From the NCBI GenBank assembly GCA_023231425.1, contig JALNVI010000021.1, forward strand, positions 1-38,223: 38,223 nucleotides of DNA, given 5' to 3'. The translations under genes and the position numbers were made by a program. This document shows, piece after piece, positions 1 through 8,491 of this stretch; within the stretch, counting starts at the first letter, position 1, and the number at the start of each line of letters is the position of its first letter. The DNA comes from Desulforhopalus sp. Lineage in GTDB: Bacteria > Desulfobacterota > Desulfobulbia > Desulfobulbales > Desulfocapsaceae. The notes below the pieces were generated by a model that saw only the letters and a program-made list of their open reading frames with translations, had not been told where the DNA came from and did not search any database.

Positions 1-46
1 ATTGTCGCTCTTCCCCGGTCAATGTTACTCGATAACGTGGTGCCAT
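1..46 (-). CDS. IS630-family transposase, N-terminal start only (cut by window edge)
   Basis: Only the first 15 codons lie in the window, reading MAPRYRVTLTGEERQ on the minus strand. This 'RY-V-LT-EER' opening is typical of the N-terminal helix-turn-helix of IS630-type transposases. A good ribosome binding site (AGGGGA) sits six bases before the ATG at 44-46. The rest of the gene lies to the left, so neither the DDE catalytic domain nor the completeness of the element can be judged. The family call rests on a short match and is tentative. Confidence 0.45.
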   Translation of the reverse strand, partial: MAPRYRVTLTGEERQ

Positions 47-591
47 ATAGTCCCCTAACTGTTTTTAGGGTATTATAGCAGATTATCGTTTGTGCGAAAG
101 CTTATGTTTTACGCTGTACTAGTAACAAAATACACCTTTTTGCTTTAAAATGAGCACACTTTGTGTCAAGTATCTGTATTTTTTTGTGAAATTGCGATTC
201 AAGCTCTCTTTCTCCCTGCCGATATTCCGCAGACAAAGGTCTGACCTTTAACATCAAGTAGATTCTACCGTTATAAACGAAACAAGACAGGAAGATACGC
301 CAAGAGAAAACTATATAAGGGGACATCGAATAAACAATCTTTCGTCCATCATCTCAATATAAAATTCATGGAATTTACTGCAGGTCAGAAATTCTTCGAT
401 CCATCCTCAATGGCAGACCGAAAATATCGTAAAACCTTCATCCAACTCCGCTGTTTTATAGAAAGGGTGGCATCATATTAATTTTACGCGATATCACAAA
501 CCTTAGAGCCCTCTTCCGTTTCCCCAGAGCAAATCCCCCTGCATCGACCAACGCAGTATGAATAAAAAGAACCAGCTACAGAAATCTCACA
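47..591. other. Intergenic region without a recognisable gene
   Basis: About 545 bases between the transposase start and the rubredoxin terminator. All frames are short and show no family resemblance; the longest (minus strand, 102-326) lacks a ribosome binding site and looks spurious. At 317-350 the sequence AGGGGACATCGAATAA followed by a CTTTCG-CCATC stretch resembles the left end of the dispersed repeat described at 4089 and 29543, so a decayed copy may lie here. Confidence 0.5.
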
Positions 592-629
592 AAAAAAGCC
601 AAATGCTCGCGAGAGCATTTGGCTTTTTT
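592..629. terminator. Bidirectional rho-independent terminator
   Basis: A perfect 17-base inverted repeat with a GCGA loop, flanked by an A run on the left and a T run on the right, so it can work in both directions. It lies downstream of the leftward rubredoxin gene and probably ends its transcript. Confidence 0.85.
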
Positions 630-682
630 ACATATCAAGAGATTATACAGGTAGCTGCAACCGGTCGGTCACAGCCGGAATT

Positions 683-892
683 TCAGATACCGTCCGCAAC
701 AACAGATCCCGGTCCAGCCAGAGGTCTGAAGGTTTTTTTGGAAGAACCACAAAACGGACATTCCCAGTCATCGGGAAGATCTTTAAAAGCCGTGCCCGCA
801 GGAACGTTACCTTTGGCATCGCCCTTGTCCGGATCATACACATAACCACAATTGCTTACCTGGCACTGGGACATGTCTTTTGGATCAGCCAT
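683..892 (-). CDS. Rubredoxin with C-X4-C first motif
   Basis: A 69-residue one-iron electron carrier of the cytoplasm. In anaerobes rubredoxins pass electrons to oxygen- and superoxide-detoxifying enzymes. Visible signs are GYVYDPDKGD after the first cysteine pair, the DLPDDWECPFCG signature, and four cysteines at residues 10, 15, 45 and 48. The first pair is C-X4-C, not the usual C-X2-C. A few rubredoxins with this spacing are known (a second rubredoxin of Desulfovibrio desulfuricans is one, from memory), so it is a variant and not a defect. About 15 extra residues follow the usual C-terminus. The start has an AAGGAG site at good spacing. It appears monocistronic, ending at the hairpin at 592-629. 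Its redox partner is not in the window. Confidence 0.93.
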   Translation of the reverse strand: MADPKDMSQCQVSNCGYVYDPDKGDAKGNVPAGTAFKDLPDDWECPFCGSSKKTFRPLAGPGSVVADGI

Positions 893-1000
893 TTACACTC
901 TCCTTGTTGAATTTATCTGGGGGGCTAAACACTATAATTAGTAATGATTCCCACCTATCCTGTCAACTTTAACAGCCCTTTCCCAGGTATAGACTGCTGC

Positions 1001-1049
1001 GCCTGCGCCTCAAATATGCACGGAATACAAGTTGTTTCAAGGGACCCTT
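1001..1049. repeat. Partial copy of dispersed intergenic repeat (right end)
   Basis: This segment matches the right half of the element at 29543-29684: GCCTCAAATATG, GGAATACAAG and TTTCAAGGGACCCTT line up with GCCTCGAATATG, GAAATACAAG and TTTAAGGTGCCCATT. The left half is not recognisable here. It lies between the divergent rubredoxin and lipoprotein genes. Confidence 0.55.
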
Positions 1050-1182
1050 TTCTCCTTCCCATCCAGCCACAGCTCTCCTTTCACACGCTCCTGCTGGATT
1101 TTCCCCGCCAGCAAGAGTAAAAGAAAGGCTGGTGCGGACTCTCTCCCGCAATCCTCTAACCTCCACCACAGGTGAACAGATC

Positions 1183-1845
1183 ATGATATCCCTGAAATCT
1201 CTTCTCCCCATTGCAGCGGCTCTCACTCTCTGCGGCTGCGCAGCTCATCCCAATTACTCACTCCAGCACAGTACTGATTATCTCATGGGTCATCCTGAAT
1301 TCACCCACGGGAAAACCATCGACTGCATGGCCACCGCCACCCTGGAGGTAATGCGGGAAGATCTCTCCACCGAAGAATCCGCCGCACGCCGTCGCTCCGA
1401 ACTGCTCAGCGCTGATCCCCAGTGCGATGCCGCACGCCGCAGCTATTATGCCCTCGGCCGGGCAGGGAAGCTGGAAAAAATCACGCAGAGCGACATCGCC
1501 ATGCGAATGCACGAACACCTGCTCGAAGACCCGCAACTGACCCGCACCCTCAGCCTGCAGTGCTACCAGGAAGCATGGAAAACCATCCAGAAAGAACACG
1601 TCCCCAGCGTCTATATCTCCAATCGCCTTGAAGAGCTGCTTGCTTCTTCCCCCCGCTGTACCCTGGCCAGCACCGCTTATGAAGAATTAAAGGAAAAGGG
1701 AAAACTCGCCAGCTTTGAGCAGAGTGAACTCTCCGGGGAATGGCAGCCTGACAAAGGTATCGGCGACTGGGGTCCAGAAGAAGAAATGGACGACTGGAAC
1801 TTTGATAAAAAAGAGGACGATTCCTGGGGCGAAGACAACTGGTAA
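1183..1845 (+). CDS. Hypothetical lipoprotein with acidic Trp/Asp-rich tail
   Basis: A 220-residue protein of unknown function. It begins MISLKSLLPIAAALTLCGC, a lipoprotein signal with a lipobox (L-C-G-C) predicting acylation of Cys19, so it is probably anchored to a membrane facing the periplasm. The mature part is charged and alpha-helical, with two loosely similar blocks (each a helix, then LL-S/A-S/D-P-C and an alanine/arginine-rich helix ending GKL), which suggests an internal duplication. The last 35 residues are rich in Asp, Glu and Trp (GDWGPEEEMDDWNFDKKEDD). An upstream in-frame ATG at 1132 exists, but starting there would bury the signal peptide, so 1183 is preferred. I recognise no family. 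Confidence 0.7.
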   Translation: MISLKSLLPIAAALTLCGCAAHPNYSLQHSTDYLMGHPEFTHGKTIDCMATATLEVMREDLSTEESAARRRSELLSADPQCDAARRSYYALGRAGKLEKITQSDIAMRMHEHLLEDPQLTRTLSLQCYQEAWKTIQKEHVPSVYISNRLEELLASSPRCTLASTAYEELKEKGKLASFEQSELSGEWQPDKGIGDWGPEEEMDDWNFDKKEDDSWGEDNW

Positions 1846-1984
1846 ATGTGACTGAATATCAACGTTTTTGGTGGTGTTCTCCCGCTTTTTCAAACTTCTT
1901 CCAGGGGAGGATGCCATGTAATTATTTAGAATTACACAAGTTATTTTTATATCACTTTTTTATATGATTTAGTTCAGTTATTTC

Positions 1985-2013
1985 TTGACTCCTCCTCTGA
2001 AACTACATAGAAT
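1985..2013 (+). promoter_or_regulatory. Probable sigma-70 promoter of the PEP carboxykinase gene
   Basis: TTGACT at 1985-1990 and TAGAAT at 2008-2013 are separated by 17 bases, a near-consensus housekeeping promoter in an AT-rich intergenic region. Transcription would start near 2020, giving a leader of about 115 bases before the ATG at 2136. Confidence 0.5.
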
Positions 2014-2135
2014 ATCATGGTAATGTTATTCTTAGGAGTATTTTCATTCTTCTCGATAACCCTTTATGGACATCCGCAAAGCAGCCCCTGCAGATGTCCA
2101 CTTCTATAAATTTTGCAGTAACGGGAGTTTTTGTC

Positions 2136-4088
2136 ATGTTGGAATTAAGAAAAGGAAAAGATCTGCTTTCCACTATCGGTGGAATACAAACCTTGCAGCA
2201 GGCTCAGGAAGTGTTCGCCAACAAGATTAATCGCGAGAATCTTACCAAGCTGAACACCATCAAAAACGAAGAGGCATTGATTAAAATTGCCAATGCTATC
2301 AGTATGTGCAACCCGGACACCGTGCTGATCAACAGTGGTTCCGAAGCTGATCGCAATCGTATTCGTAAATATGCCCTCGCCAAAAAAGAAGAAAAGAAAC
2401 TGGACAAAGAAGGTCACACAATTCACTTCGACCTTCCTGAAGATCAGGCCCGCCTCGTCAACCAGACCTTTTACATCACCAACGAAGGCGAAAGCCTGAA
2501 CACCCTGGCCAAAGGAATTTCCCGTGCAGATGCCATGGATTATGTGAAAAAGGAAATGCCCGGCATGATGGAAGGGATGACTCTCATCGTCGGCTTTTAC
2601 AGCCGTGGTCCGGTGGGCGCTGAAGGAGCTATCCCGGCTATTGAAATGTCATCCTCCGGATATGTTCTTCACTCCGCTGAGATTCTCTACCGCAACTGCT
2701 TTGCCGACTTCGATAAAGAAGCGAAACGTGTTGGCTTCTTCTTCACCAACGTTCACTCCGAAGGTGAAAATATCTCTAAAAACGTACCGAAGGCACGTAT
2801 CTTCATGGATCGCAGCTGGTTCACCACCTATTGCACCTACTGCACCTACGCCGGGAACACCCTGCTGCTGAAAAAAGGAAATCATCGTTTCGCCGTTGAC
2901 TACTGCACTTATTACAAACGGGAACAACAGCTCTCCGAACACATGTTTATCACCGGCATGACCGGCCCCGGCGGCCGTAAAACCTTCTTCTGTGGTTCTG
3001 CACCCTCCGGCTGCGGCAAGACGACGACTGCCATGGTTGGTTCTGACTTTATTGGTGACGACCTCGCTCAGTTATGGATTGACAAGGATGGTGTTCTCCG
3101 TGCCATCAATCCGGAAAACGGTATCTTCGGGATTCTTGAGGATGTCAACCGTGAAGGCGATCCCCATCTCATGGACTGCCTGCGTGGTGACGGTACCGAG
3201 GTTATCTGGACCAATGTCATGATCAATAATGACACTCCCTACTGGGTAGGTAACGGTGAGAATTGCCCAAACACCGGGTTTAACTTTCAAGGCGAGTGGT
3301 ACGAAGGGAAAAAGGATGCAGAGGGGAACCCCGTTCCCATGTCCAGCAAAAACTCCCGCTGCACCCTGCTTGCCTCCGCCATTTCCAACCACAACAGCAA
3401 ACTGGCGGAAGATCCTGCAGGGGTCCCGGTAAAAGTTATCACCTACTCCGGCCGTGATGGTGACACCATGCCGCCGGTACGGGTAGCCCGTAACGCCGAT
3501 GAAGGCGTGGTTATTGGTGCCTCTGTCGTTTCCAAGGCAACCGCCACCGAAGTTGGCGTTTCAGGGATTCGCCGTCAGCCATGGGCCAACGCACCCTTCA
3601 TCCCCGGTTCTCTCGCCGGTTATATGAATGCCCAGTTCCAATTCTTCAACTCGAAGAAATTCTCTGACAAGACCCGTCCGATCATTGCCGGTCTCAACTA
3701 CTTCCTTACCCATGGAAATCGTGGTGGCAGTGGTAACGGGCTGCTTGGAGAGAAAAAAGATGTGAAGGTATGGCTTGGCTGGCTTGACCTCTATGTTCAT
3801 GGAGATGTGCAGGCACTGGACACCCCCATTGGATACATGCCAAAATATGAAGATCTGAAAAAGCTTTTCGCCGAAATAGATAAAGAGTATCCCCGCGAAA
3901 TTTATGACATGCAGTTTGCCATCTATGTAGACAAAATCATTGAGCGCATTGATATGCAAAGCGAGGCATACCGTAAGGAGCAGCATATTTCGGTGCATTT
4001 CTTCGATCTGCTCGCCGCACAGCGCGCCGGGCTCATAAAGTTGAAAGAAAAATTTGGTTCCATAGTACAGGCAAGAGAATTTGAATAA
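2136..4088 (+). CDS. pckG: Phosphoenolpyruvate carboxykinase (GTP type)
   Basis: A 650-residue cytoplasmic enzyme interconverting oxaloacetate and phosphoenolpyruvate with GTP, linking the C4-acid pool to gluconeogenesis. The nucleotide loop SAPSGCGKTTTAM (about residues 288-300) carries the cysteine characteristic of GTP-type enzymes. Other family segments are FYSRGPVG, GDDLAQLWIDKDG near the metal-binding region, and NPENGIFGILEDV. It is somewhat longer than the roughly 600-residue animal and actinobacterial enzymes and looks like the divergent form of anaerobes. The ATG at 2136 is chosen for GGGAG eight bases upstream; an in-frame start at 2094 has no such site. It is monocistronic, with a sigma-70-like promoter and a terminator at 4233-4273. 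A dispersed repeat begins immediately after its stop codon. Confidence 0.95.
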   Translation: MLELRKGKDLLSTIGGIQTLQQAQEVFANKINRENLTKLNTIKNEEALIKIANAISMCNPDTVLINSGSEADRNRIRKYALAKKEEKKLDKEGHTIHFDLPEDQARLVNQTFYITNEGESLNTLAKGISRADAMDYVKKEMPGMMEGMTLIVGFYSRGPVGAEGAIPAIEMSSSGYVLHSAEILYRNCFADFDKEAKRVGFFFTNVHSEGENISKNVPKARIFMDRSWFTTYCTYCTYAGNTLLLKKGNHRFAVDYCTYYKREQQLSEHMFITGMTGPGGRKTFFCGSAPSGCGKTTTAMVGSDFIGDDLAQLWIDKDGVLRAINPENGIFGILEDVNREGDPHLMDCLRGDGTEVIWTNVMINNDTPYWVGNGENCPNTGFNFQGEWYEGKKDAEGNPVPMSSKNSRCTLLASAISNHNSKLAEDPAGVPVKVITYSGRDGDTMPPVRVARNADEGVVIGASVVSKATATEVGVSGIRRQPWANAPFIPGSLAGYMNAQFQFFNSKKFSDKTRPIIAGLNYFLTHGNRGGSGNGLLGEKKDVKVWLGWLDLYVHGDVQALDTPIGYMPKYEDLKKLFAEIDKEYPREIYDMQFAIYVDKIIERIDMQSEAYRKEQHISVHFFDLLAAQRAGLIKLKEKFGSIVQAREFE

Positions 4089-4220
4089 AGGGACATTGAA
4101 GAGCCAGGCTTTCGCCCATATCCTTCGTTACGGTAAAAATTTTATCTTTGATATATATGCGGTAAATTTTTTCCTGAGCCTCGAAGATGAACGAAATATC
4201 AGATTCTTCAACTACCTATA
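4089..4220. repeat. Dispersed intergenic repeat, near-complete copy
   Basis: The segment starts directly after the pckG TAA with AGGGACATTGAAGA and ends with TCTTCAACTACCTA, so its ends are imperfect inverted repeats. Inside, CTTTCGCCCATATCCTTCG, GTTACGGTAAAAATTTTATC and CCTCGAAGATGAACGAAAT match the element at 29543-29684 block by block. The size (about 130-140 bp) and terminal inverted repeats suggest a MITE-like or palindromic-unit repeat. Confidence 0.7.
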
Positions 4221-4232
4221 ATTCTCTGGAAA

Positions 4233-4273
4233 CCCGTTACAGGTCTAATCTCCGCCTGTGACGGGCTTTTTTT
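4233..4273 (+). terminator. Rho-independent terminator after pckG
   Basis: CCCGTTACAGG pairs with CCTGTGACGGG across an 11-base loop with one G-T pair, followed by a run of seven T. It lies about 145 bases after the pckG stop, beyond the repeat. Confidence 0.85.
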
Positions 4274-4380
4274 GTGCAAAATTCATTGTTCAGAAGAGTC
4301 TGGGGAGAGTTGACGAAAGATACGGGTGTTGTACTGTATAAGGATAATTTTTCTTCTTTCAAACTTCACTCCCGACTGAT

Positions 4381-5319
4381 TTGAATCTTTCGCCCGCTGA
4401 CAACAGTTCTGAAAATGAAGAGATGCTTCTCCGACATTTTCACGATCCCGAGCAACTCAACATTTCTTCCCTCGTCCTCTCTTCCGCCTCTTTGCCCCAT
4501 CGTGTGGTTATCACCGGTCAACACAACTTTTCCCTTTATCTTCAACACCGCTGGCAGGAGGAGGCCGAGTATCAGCTTGCCGCCTATGAGGAAGAGTCCC
4601 GCCACTGGCCGCCGCCGAAACCGGTGAATCTCTCGGTAAATTTCCAACCACTGTTCAGGGCGATGACACCAACACTCATTACAGCCCTTGCCCTTTTTTA
4701 TCTAAAAAGCGGAGACTGGGACAGCGGGAGTATCTGGTTTACAGCCGGGGCGGGGGATGCGAACAAGATCCTCGACGGTCAATGGTATCGACTGGTGACC
4801 GCCCTCACCCTCCACGCAGATGCCCTGCACCTGCTCAGCAATCTCGCCATCGGGGCAATTTTCCTGCACTATTTCTTCGCCATTACCGGCAGCGGTTTCG
4901 GGCTCGCCGCCATCCTCTTCACCGGCACGCTGGCCAATCTCTTCAACGTTCTCACCCATGGGGGCAACCACCTTTTTGTCGGCTTTTCCACGGCCCTCTT
5001 TGCGGTGGCCGGAATGCTCTGCACCATCGGTTTGAGCCGCCCGAAAGAAGAGGGAGAATCATGGCGGCATCGACTGGTCCGGCTGCTTCTGCCTCTGATG
5101 GGCGGACTTTCCCTGCTTGCCATGCTCGGCTCAAGCGGTGAACACACCGACCTCGGCGGCCATCTTTTCGGTCTGCTCACGGGGCTTGCAGTCGGTAACG
5201 TTGTTCATCTGCACGGGTTTGACCACTGGCGGCGCAGCGCCTTTCTACAAACCCTTTTCGCCGCAGCCTCACTCTTTACCCTTATCCTCTGCTGGCGAAT
5301 GGCTTTCTCAATTCGTTGA
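4381..5319 (+). CDS. Rhomboid-family intramembrane serine protease
   Basis: A 312-residue inner-membrane protein that probably cleaves transmembrane segments of other proteins. The first 90 residues are soluble and charged. Then come about six or seven hydrophobic segments with rhomboid marks: GQWYRLVTALTLHAD then HLLSNL (the W-R and H-x-x-x-N motif), the serine loop as GFSTALFAVAG (catalytic Ser in G-x-S), and the catalytic His in DLGGHLFGLLTGL. Both dyad residues are present, so it should be active. The substrate is unknown. The start is uncertain: TTG at 4381 has no clear ribosome binding site, and an ATG at 4423 is possible. It stands upstream of hflK with a 98-base gap. Confidence 0.87.
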   Translation: MNLSPADNSSENEEMLLRHFHDPEQLNISSLVLSSASLPHRVVITGQHNFSLYLQHRWQEEAEYQLAAYEEESRHWPPPKPVNLSVNFQPLFRAMTPTLITALALFYLKSGDWDSGSIWFTAGAGDANKILDGQWYRLVTALTLHADALHLLSNLAIGAIFLHYFFAITGSGFGLAAILFTGTLANLFNVLTHGGNHLFVGFSTALFAVAGMLCTIGLSRPKEEGESWRHRLVRLLLPLMGGLSLLAMLGSSGEHTDLGGHLFGLLTGLAVGNVVHLHGFDHWRRSAFLQTLFAAASLFTLILCWRMAFSIR

Positions 5320-5417
5320 AGGCCCCGTCCTGACAACGATTATATTGCAATCAAACCGGCAAATCATTACTTTGGAAGCTGTTTCATCAACCATCCACCA
5401 TAACTTGGAGAATTTAC

Positions 5418-6542
5418 ATGTCCAATCAGGATCAGCAACCACCCTGGGGCAAGAAAAAGCCACAGAAACCAGAGGATCTCCTTGCCCAGCTCATTGACTG
5501 GCTACAGGATTTCTTCTCCAATGAAAAACAGAGCGGCTCCATCAATACCCCGCCGTCTGAAAACTCGCCGCAATCACCCTTTGCCGCTGTCAGCAGGATG
5601 CTCTCTGTGGCACTGGTCTTCGTGGTACTTTATGGCGTCTATGCCTCTTTCTATAAAATAGAACCCGGCAAGGTGGGTGTTGTCCTCCGTCTCGGCGAAT
5701 ATTACAGTACAACCCAGCCTGGTTTGCATTTCAAGATTCCCTACGTAGACCAGCTCACCAAGGTTGACGTAGAGCGGGTGCGCAAAGAGGAATTCGGCTT
5801 CGGTGCCCGCGGAGGAAGCGACTACTCAGCCCGCGACGATGATCCCAGCGTGGAAGCCCTCATGATGACTGCGGATAAAAACGTTATCAGCGTGGCGTGG
5901 ATTGTGCAATACCGGGTCGGCGATCCCTGGGCATGGCTCTTTGTCGTCCAGAATCCCCGCCAGGCGATCCACGACATGTCGGAAAGTGTAACCCGTCGAA
6001 TTGTAGGGAATATGGATTTTGACTATGTCCTCAGCAACCGTGAACTCCTTGCCGCCAAGGTGAAAAAAGAGCTGCAGGAGATGCTGGACGGACTCTTCCC
6101 GAAAGGCCGCAGCGGTATTAATATCGGGACCGTCCAGTTCAAAGATATCAACCCCCCTGAACCGGTAAAACCAGCCTTCAACGAAGTAAACGAGGCAGAT
6201 CAGGATATGAAACGTCTGGTCAACACAGCCCAGGAGGTTTATAACCGCGAGATTCCCAAAGCCCGTGGTAATGCCAAGAAAATTGTTGAAGAGGCATATG
6301 GCTACAAGGCGCAACGCGTGAATGAAGCTACTGGTGAAAGCCAGCGTTTCCGAGACATTCTCCAGGCCTATCAGGTCGCGCCGACAGTCACCCGCCGTCG
6401 GATGTATCTCGAATCCATGGAGCAGGTTATGCCAGGTGTGAAACACGTTTATATAATTGATAAAAACCAGCAACAGTCGCCAATTCCACTGCTCAATCTC
6501 GGCCAGCCTGTACTGCCGGAGAGCACTAAGGAGAAGCCATGA
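5418..6542 (+). CDS. hflK: HflK, membrane SPFH-domain protein of the HflKC complex
   Basis: A 374-residue SPFH/band-7 protein. In the known system HflK and HflC form a large membrane cage around the FtsH protease and modulate degradation of membrane proteins. Here a soluble, Pro/Gln-rich N-terminus (about 55 residues) is followed by one transmembrane segment (about 60-80) and the band-7 domain starting at KIEPGKVGVVLRLGEYY. A coiled-coil stretch rich in Lys/Glu/Ala follows (NAKKIVEEAYGYKAQRVNEA), then a proline-rich C-terminus. The start has TTGGAG seven bases upstream. Its stop overlaps the hflC start as ATGA, so the two are translationally coupled. Confidence 0.94.
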   Translation: MSNQDQQPPWGKKKPQKPEDLLAQLIDWLQDFFSNEKQSGSINTPPSENSPQSPFAAVSRMLSVALVFVVLYGVYASFYKIEPGKVGVVLRLGEYYSTTQPGLHFKIPYVDQLTKVDVERVRKEEFGFGARGGSDYSARDDDPSVEALMMTADKNVISVAWIVQYRVGDPWAWLFVVQNPRQAIHDMSESVTRRIVGNMDFDYVLSNRELLAAKVKKELQEMLDGLFPKGRSGINIGTVQFKDINPPEPVKPAFNEVNEADQDMKRLVNTAQEVYNREIPKARGNAKKIVEEAYGYKAQRVNEATGESQRFRDILQAYQVAPTVTRRRMYLESMEQVMPGVKHVYIIDKNQQQSPIPLLNLGQPVLPESTKEKP

Positions 6543-7477
6543 AAAAGTATGGACCATTGGCCCTCATAGGCCTCATTCTAATCGCCATCGCCGTTCTCTA
6601 TGATGGCTTCTTTATCCTTGAGGAAGGGCGTCAAGCGGTAATCACTCAATTTGGGGCACCGGTGGGCGATCCAGTCACTGAGGCCGGCTTGCATTTAAAG
6701 ATTCCGTTCATCCAGAAAACCGAACTTTTTGAGAAGAAAATTCTCATCTGGGACGGAGATCCAAATCAGATTCCAACCAACGATAAAACCTACATCTATC
6801 TTGATGTCACTGCCCGCTGGCGCATCTCCGACGCGCTGAAGTTTCTGCAGGCAGTAAACGATGAACAACGGGCACAGTCACTGCTCTCCGACATCATCGA
6901 TGGTACGGTACGAGACTATGTCAGCAAGAACAACCTGATTGAGATCATCCGCAGTTCGGACTGGTCTATGGACACAATGTCCAGCGGCATCTCCGGGGAT
7001 GCCCTCGGAATTCAACCTAAACTGGGCCGCGACGAGTTGACCCGGCGAATTCGTAAAGCCGCGTCACAGGAGACAGTGCAGTATGGCATCGAACTGATTG
7101 ACGTAATGATCAAGAGGGTCAACTACATTGATTCCGTGCGCCAGAAAGTTTACGCCCGGATGATTTCGGAGCGGAAGCGGATTGCCGCTGAAAAGCGTTC
7201 CCTCGGGGAAGGAGAAAAAGCAAACATCCTCGGGAAGGTGCAACGGACATTGCAGGAGATCACCTCCAGTGCCAACAAGGACGCAGTGACCATTCGAGGC
7301 AAAGCAGACGCCGAAGCATCCACCATCTATGCCAAAGCGTATTCCCTCGACCCGGAATTTTATTCTTTTCAGAAAACCCTTGAGAGTTACAGCAAGATCA
7401 TAGGGAACAATTCCACACTGATTCTCTCGTCGGATTCAGAACTCTACAGGTATCTGCAGAATGTAACCGGCAAATAA
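6539..7477 (+). CDS. hflC: HflC, partner of HflK
   Basis: A 312-residue SPFH protein with an N-terminal membrane anchor (residues 5-27) and the band-7 domain starting FILEEGRQAVITQFGAPVG. It ends in an amphipathic helical region with the family segment ERKRIAAEKRSLGEGEKAN and the C-terminal block AYSLDPEFYSFQKTLESY. It is co-translated with hflK through a four-base ATGA overlap. It converges with the leftward zinc-ribbon gene, whose stop lies only 12 bases away. Confidence 0.95.
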   Translation: MKKYGPLALIGLILIAIAVLYDGFFILEEGRQAVITQFGAPVGDPVTEAGLHLKIPFIQKTELFEKKILIWDGDPNQIPTNDKTYIYLDVTARWRISDALKFLQAVNDEQRAQSLLSDIIDGTVRDYVSKNNLIEIIRSSDWSMDTMSSGISGDALGIQPKLGRDELTRRIRKAASQETVQYGIELIDVMIKRVNYIDSVRQKVYARMISERKRIAAEKRSLGEGEKANILGKVQRTLQEITSSANKDAVTIRGKADAEASTIYAKAYSLDPEFYSFQKTLESYSKIIGNNSTLILSSDSELYRYLQNVTGK

Positions 7478-7489
7478 GCCACAAGACCT

Positions 7490-8179
7490 TTAAGATTTTT
7501 TATCCCCTTCATCCAGGCCCCTGCTTGTCCCCGGATAAGCAGGGGCCTGTTCTGGTAAGAATGGAATCCTCCCTTTCTCAGCCAGCAGGTCAGCAAAAGC
7601 CGCCACCTGTTCCGCAGTTTCAATTTCCTCCACATCGAGTTTTTCAAAACGGCAGTTACAGGATTTCAACTGCCCCCCGCACCACGGACAGACCTCCACC
7701 ACACAGCCCAGCAGGTGATCCTCTCCCACCGGCACACCACAGACCGGGCAGTGAGTGTGGGGCATCCCCTTCCACGGATATTCTTTCAGCTTCTCCACTG
7801 ACGGACAGTTTTCATGAAACTCTTTCTGCGTGCCCCAGCCAAGAAAATACATCACCTCCGCCGGAACCTCCCCGGGGATGTCGACACCGTATTCGCCAAT
7901 CAACGCGACACTGTCCACCGTCACCGCGTAGAGCCAGCTATGGCCAGTGGTCGTGAGGACAATGAAGTGGACGTCCTGCTTGAAACTGAATTCCGAGACA
8001 CGGGTTACCGCCTCCTCACAGGCATCGGGCAAAGCTGTGTAGTAGTCGCGCAACAGACGAAGGACAAGTTCATCATTGCCATATTTTTCCACAAGTTCTG
8101 CGGCTGACGCCCGGTCTGCCTCCGGGACGGCAAAGGGAAGATATGTCTCTATTTCTTTGATAAGGTTCTCTGTTTCCAT
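7490..8179 (-). CDS. Zinc-ribbon protein of unknown function
   Basis: A 229-residue soluble protein. The N-terminal 130 residues form an uncharacterised acidic, helical domain. After it come paired cysteine motifs, CPVCG and CPWCG, about 19 residues apart, plus C-N-C immediately after, which suggests one zinc ribbon or two small knuckles. There is no signal peptide or transmembrane segment. The ATG at 8179 is chosen because AAGGAG lies five bases upstream; an in-frame start at 8206 has no site. Its last codons overlap the inverted repeat at 7514-7549 that may terminate hflC. Confidence 0.75.
   Translation of the reverse strand: METENLIKEIETYLPFAVPEADRASAAELVEKYGNDELVLRLLRDYYTALPDACEEAVTRVSEFSFKQDVHFIVLTTTGHSWLYAVTVDSVALIGEYGVDIPGEVPAEVMYFLGWGTQKEFHENCPSVEKLKEYPWKGMPHTHCPVCGVPVGEDHLLGCVVEVCPWCGGQLKSCNCRFEKLDVEEIETAEQVAAFADLLAEKGRIPFLPEQAPAYPGTSRGLDEGDKKS
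7514..7549. terminator. Strong hairpin between convergent hflC and zinc-ribbon genes
   Basis: CAGGCCCCTGCTT pairs perfectly with AAGCAGGGGCCTG across a 10-base loop, 37 bases after the hflC stop. It has no good T tract on the plus strand. It lies inside the last codons of the opposing gene, so it probably terminates or protects hflC mRNA while serving as coding sequence on the other strand. Confidence 0.6.
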
Positions 8180-8491
8180 GCATGCTCCTTCTCTGATTAA
8201 CAGCACCCTGCTCTCCTGAAAGCATGGAGCGCAACGGTACCGGCTGTTATTGATATCGATTTTATCATTTTTTCACACTGACCTTTTTTACAGGTGAGTT
8301 ACTATAACCACTACTGCCCTGCCTGTCGAAAAGTCTTCAGGGAAGACAAATCCCGCGACTCAACAAAAGCGCTATCAATGACTCTGAGAGGAGAGAAGTA
8401 TTTGAGGTGGCAGGAAGACTTGCAATATTCGCCAACTTCTGGCATGTTGTTGGGCCTGAATATTCCCGTTTGTGGAACATATTTTTCATGC
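8180..8491. other. Intergenic region upstream of tRNA-Ser
   Basis: About 310 bases between the zinc-ribbon gene and tRNA-Ser. A plus-strand frame starting GTG at 8294 runs through the tRNA and is rejected as coding. I see no RNA motif and no convincing promoter. Confidence 0.4.

Noticed and set aside
558..845. Plus-strand frame opposite rubredoxin
   Set aside because: It is the antisense shadow of the rubredoxin gene and crosses the terminator.
8408..8470. TGGCA/TTGC-like strings upstream of tRNA-Ser as sigma-54 promoters
   Set aside because: Spacing between GG and GC is wrong in each case.
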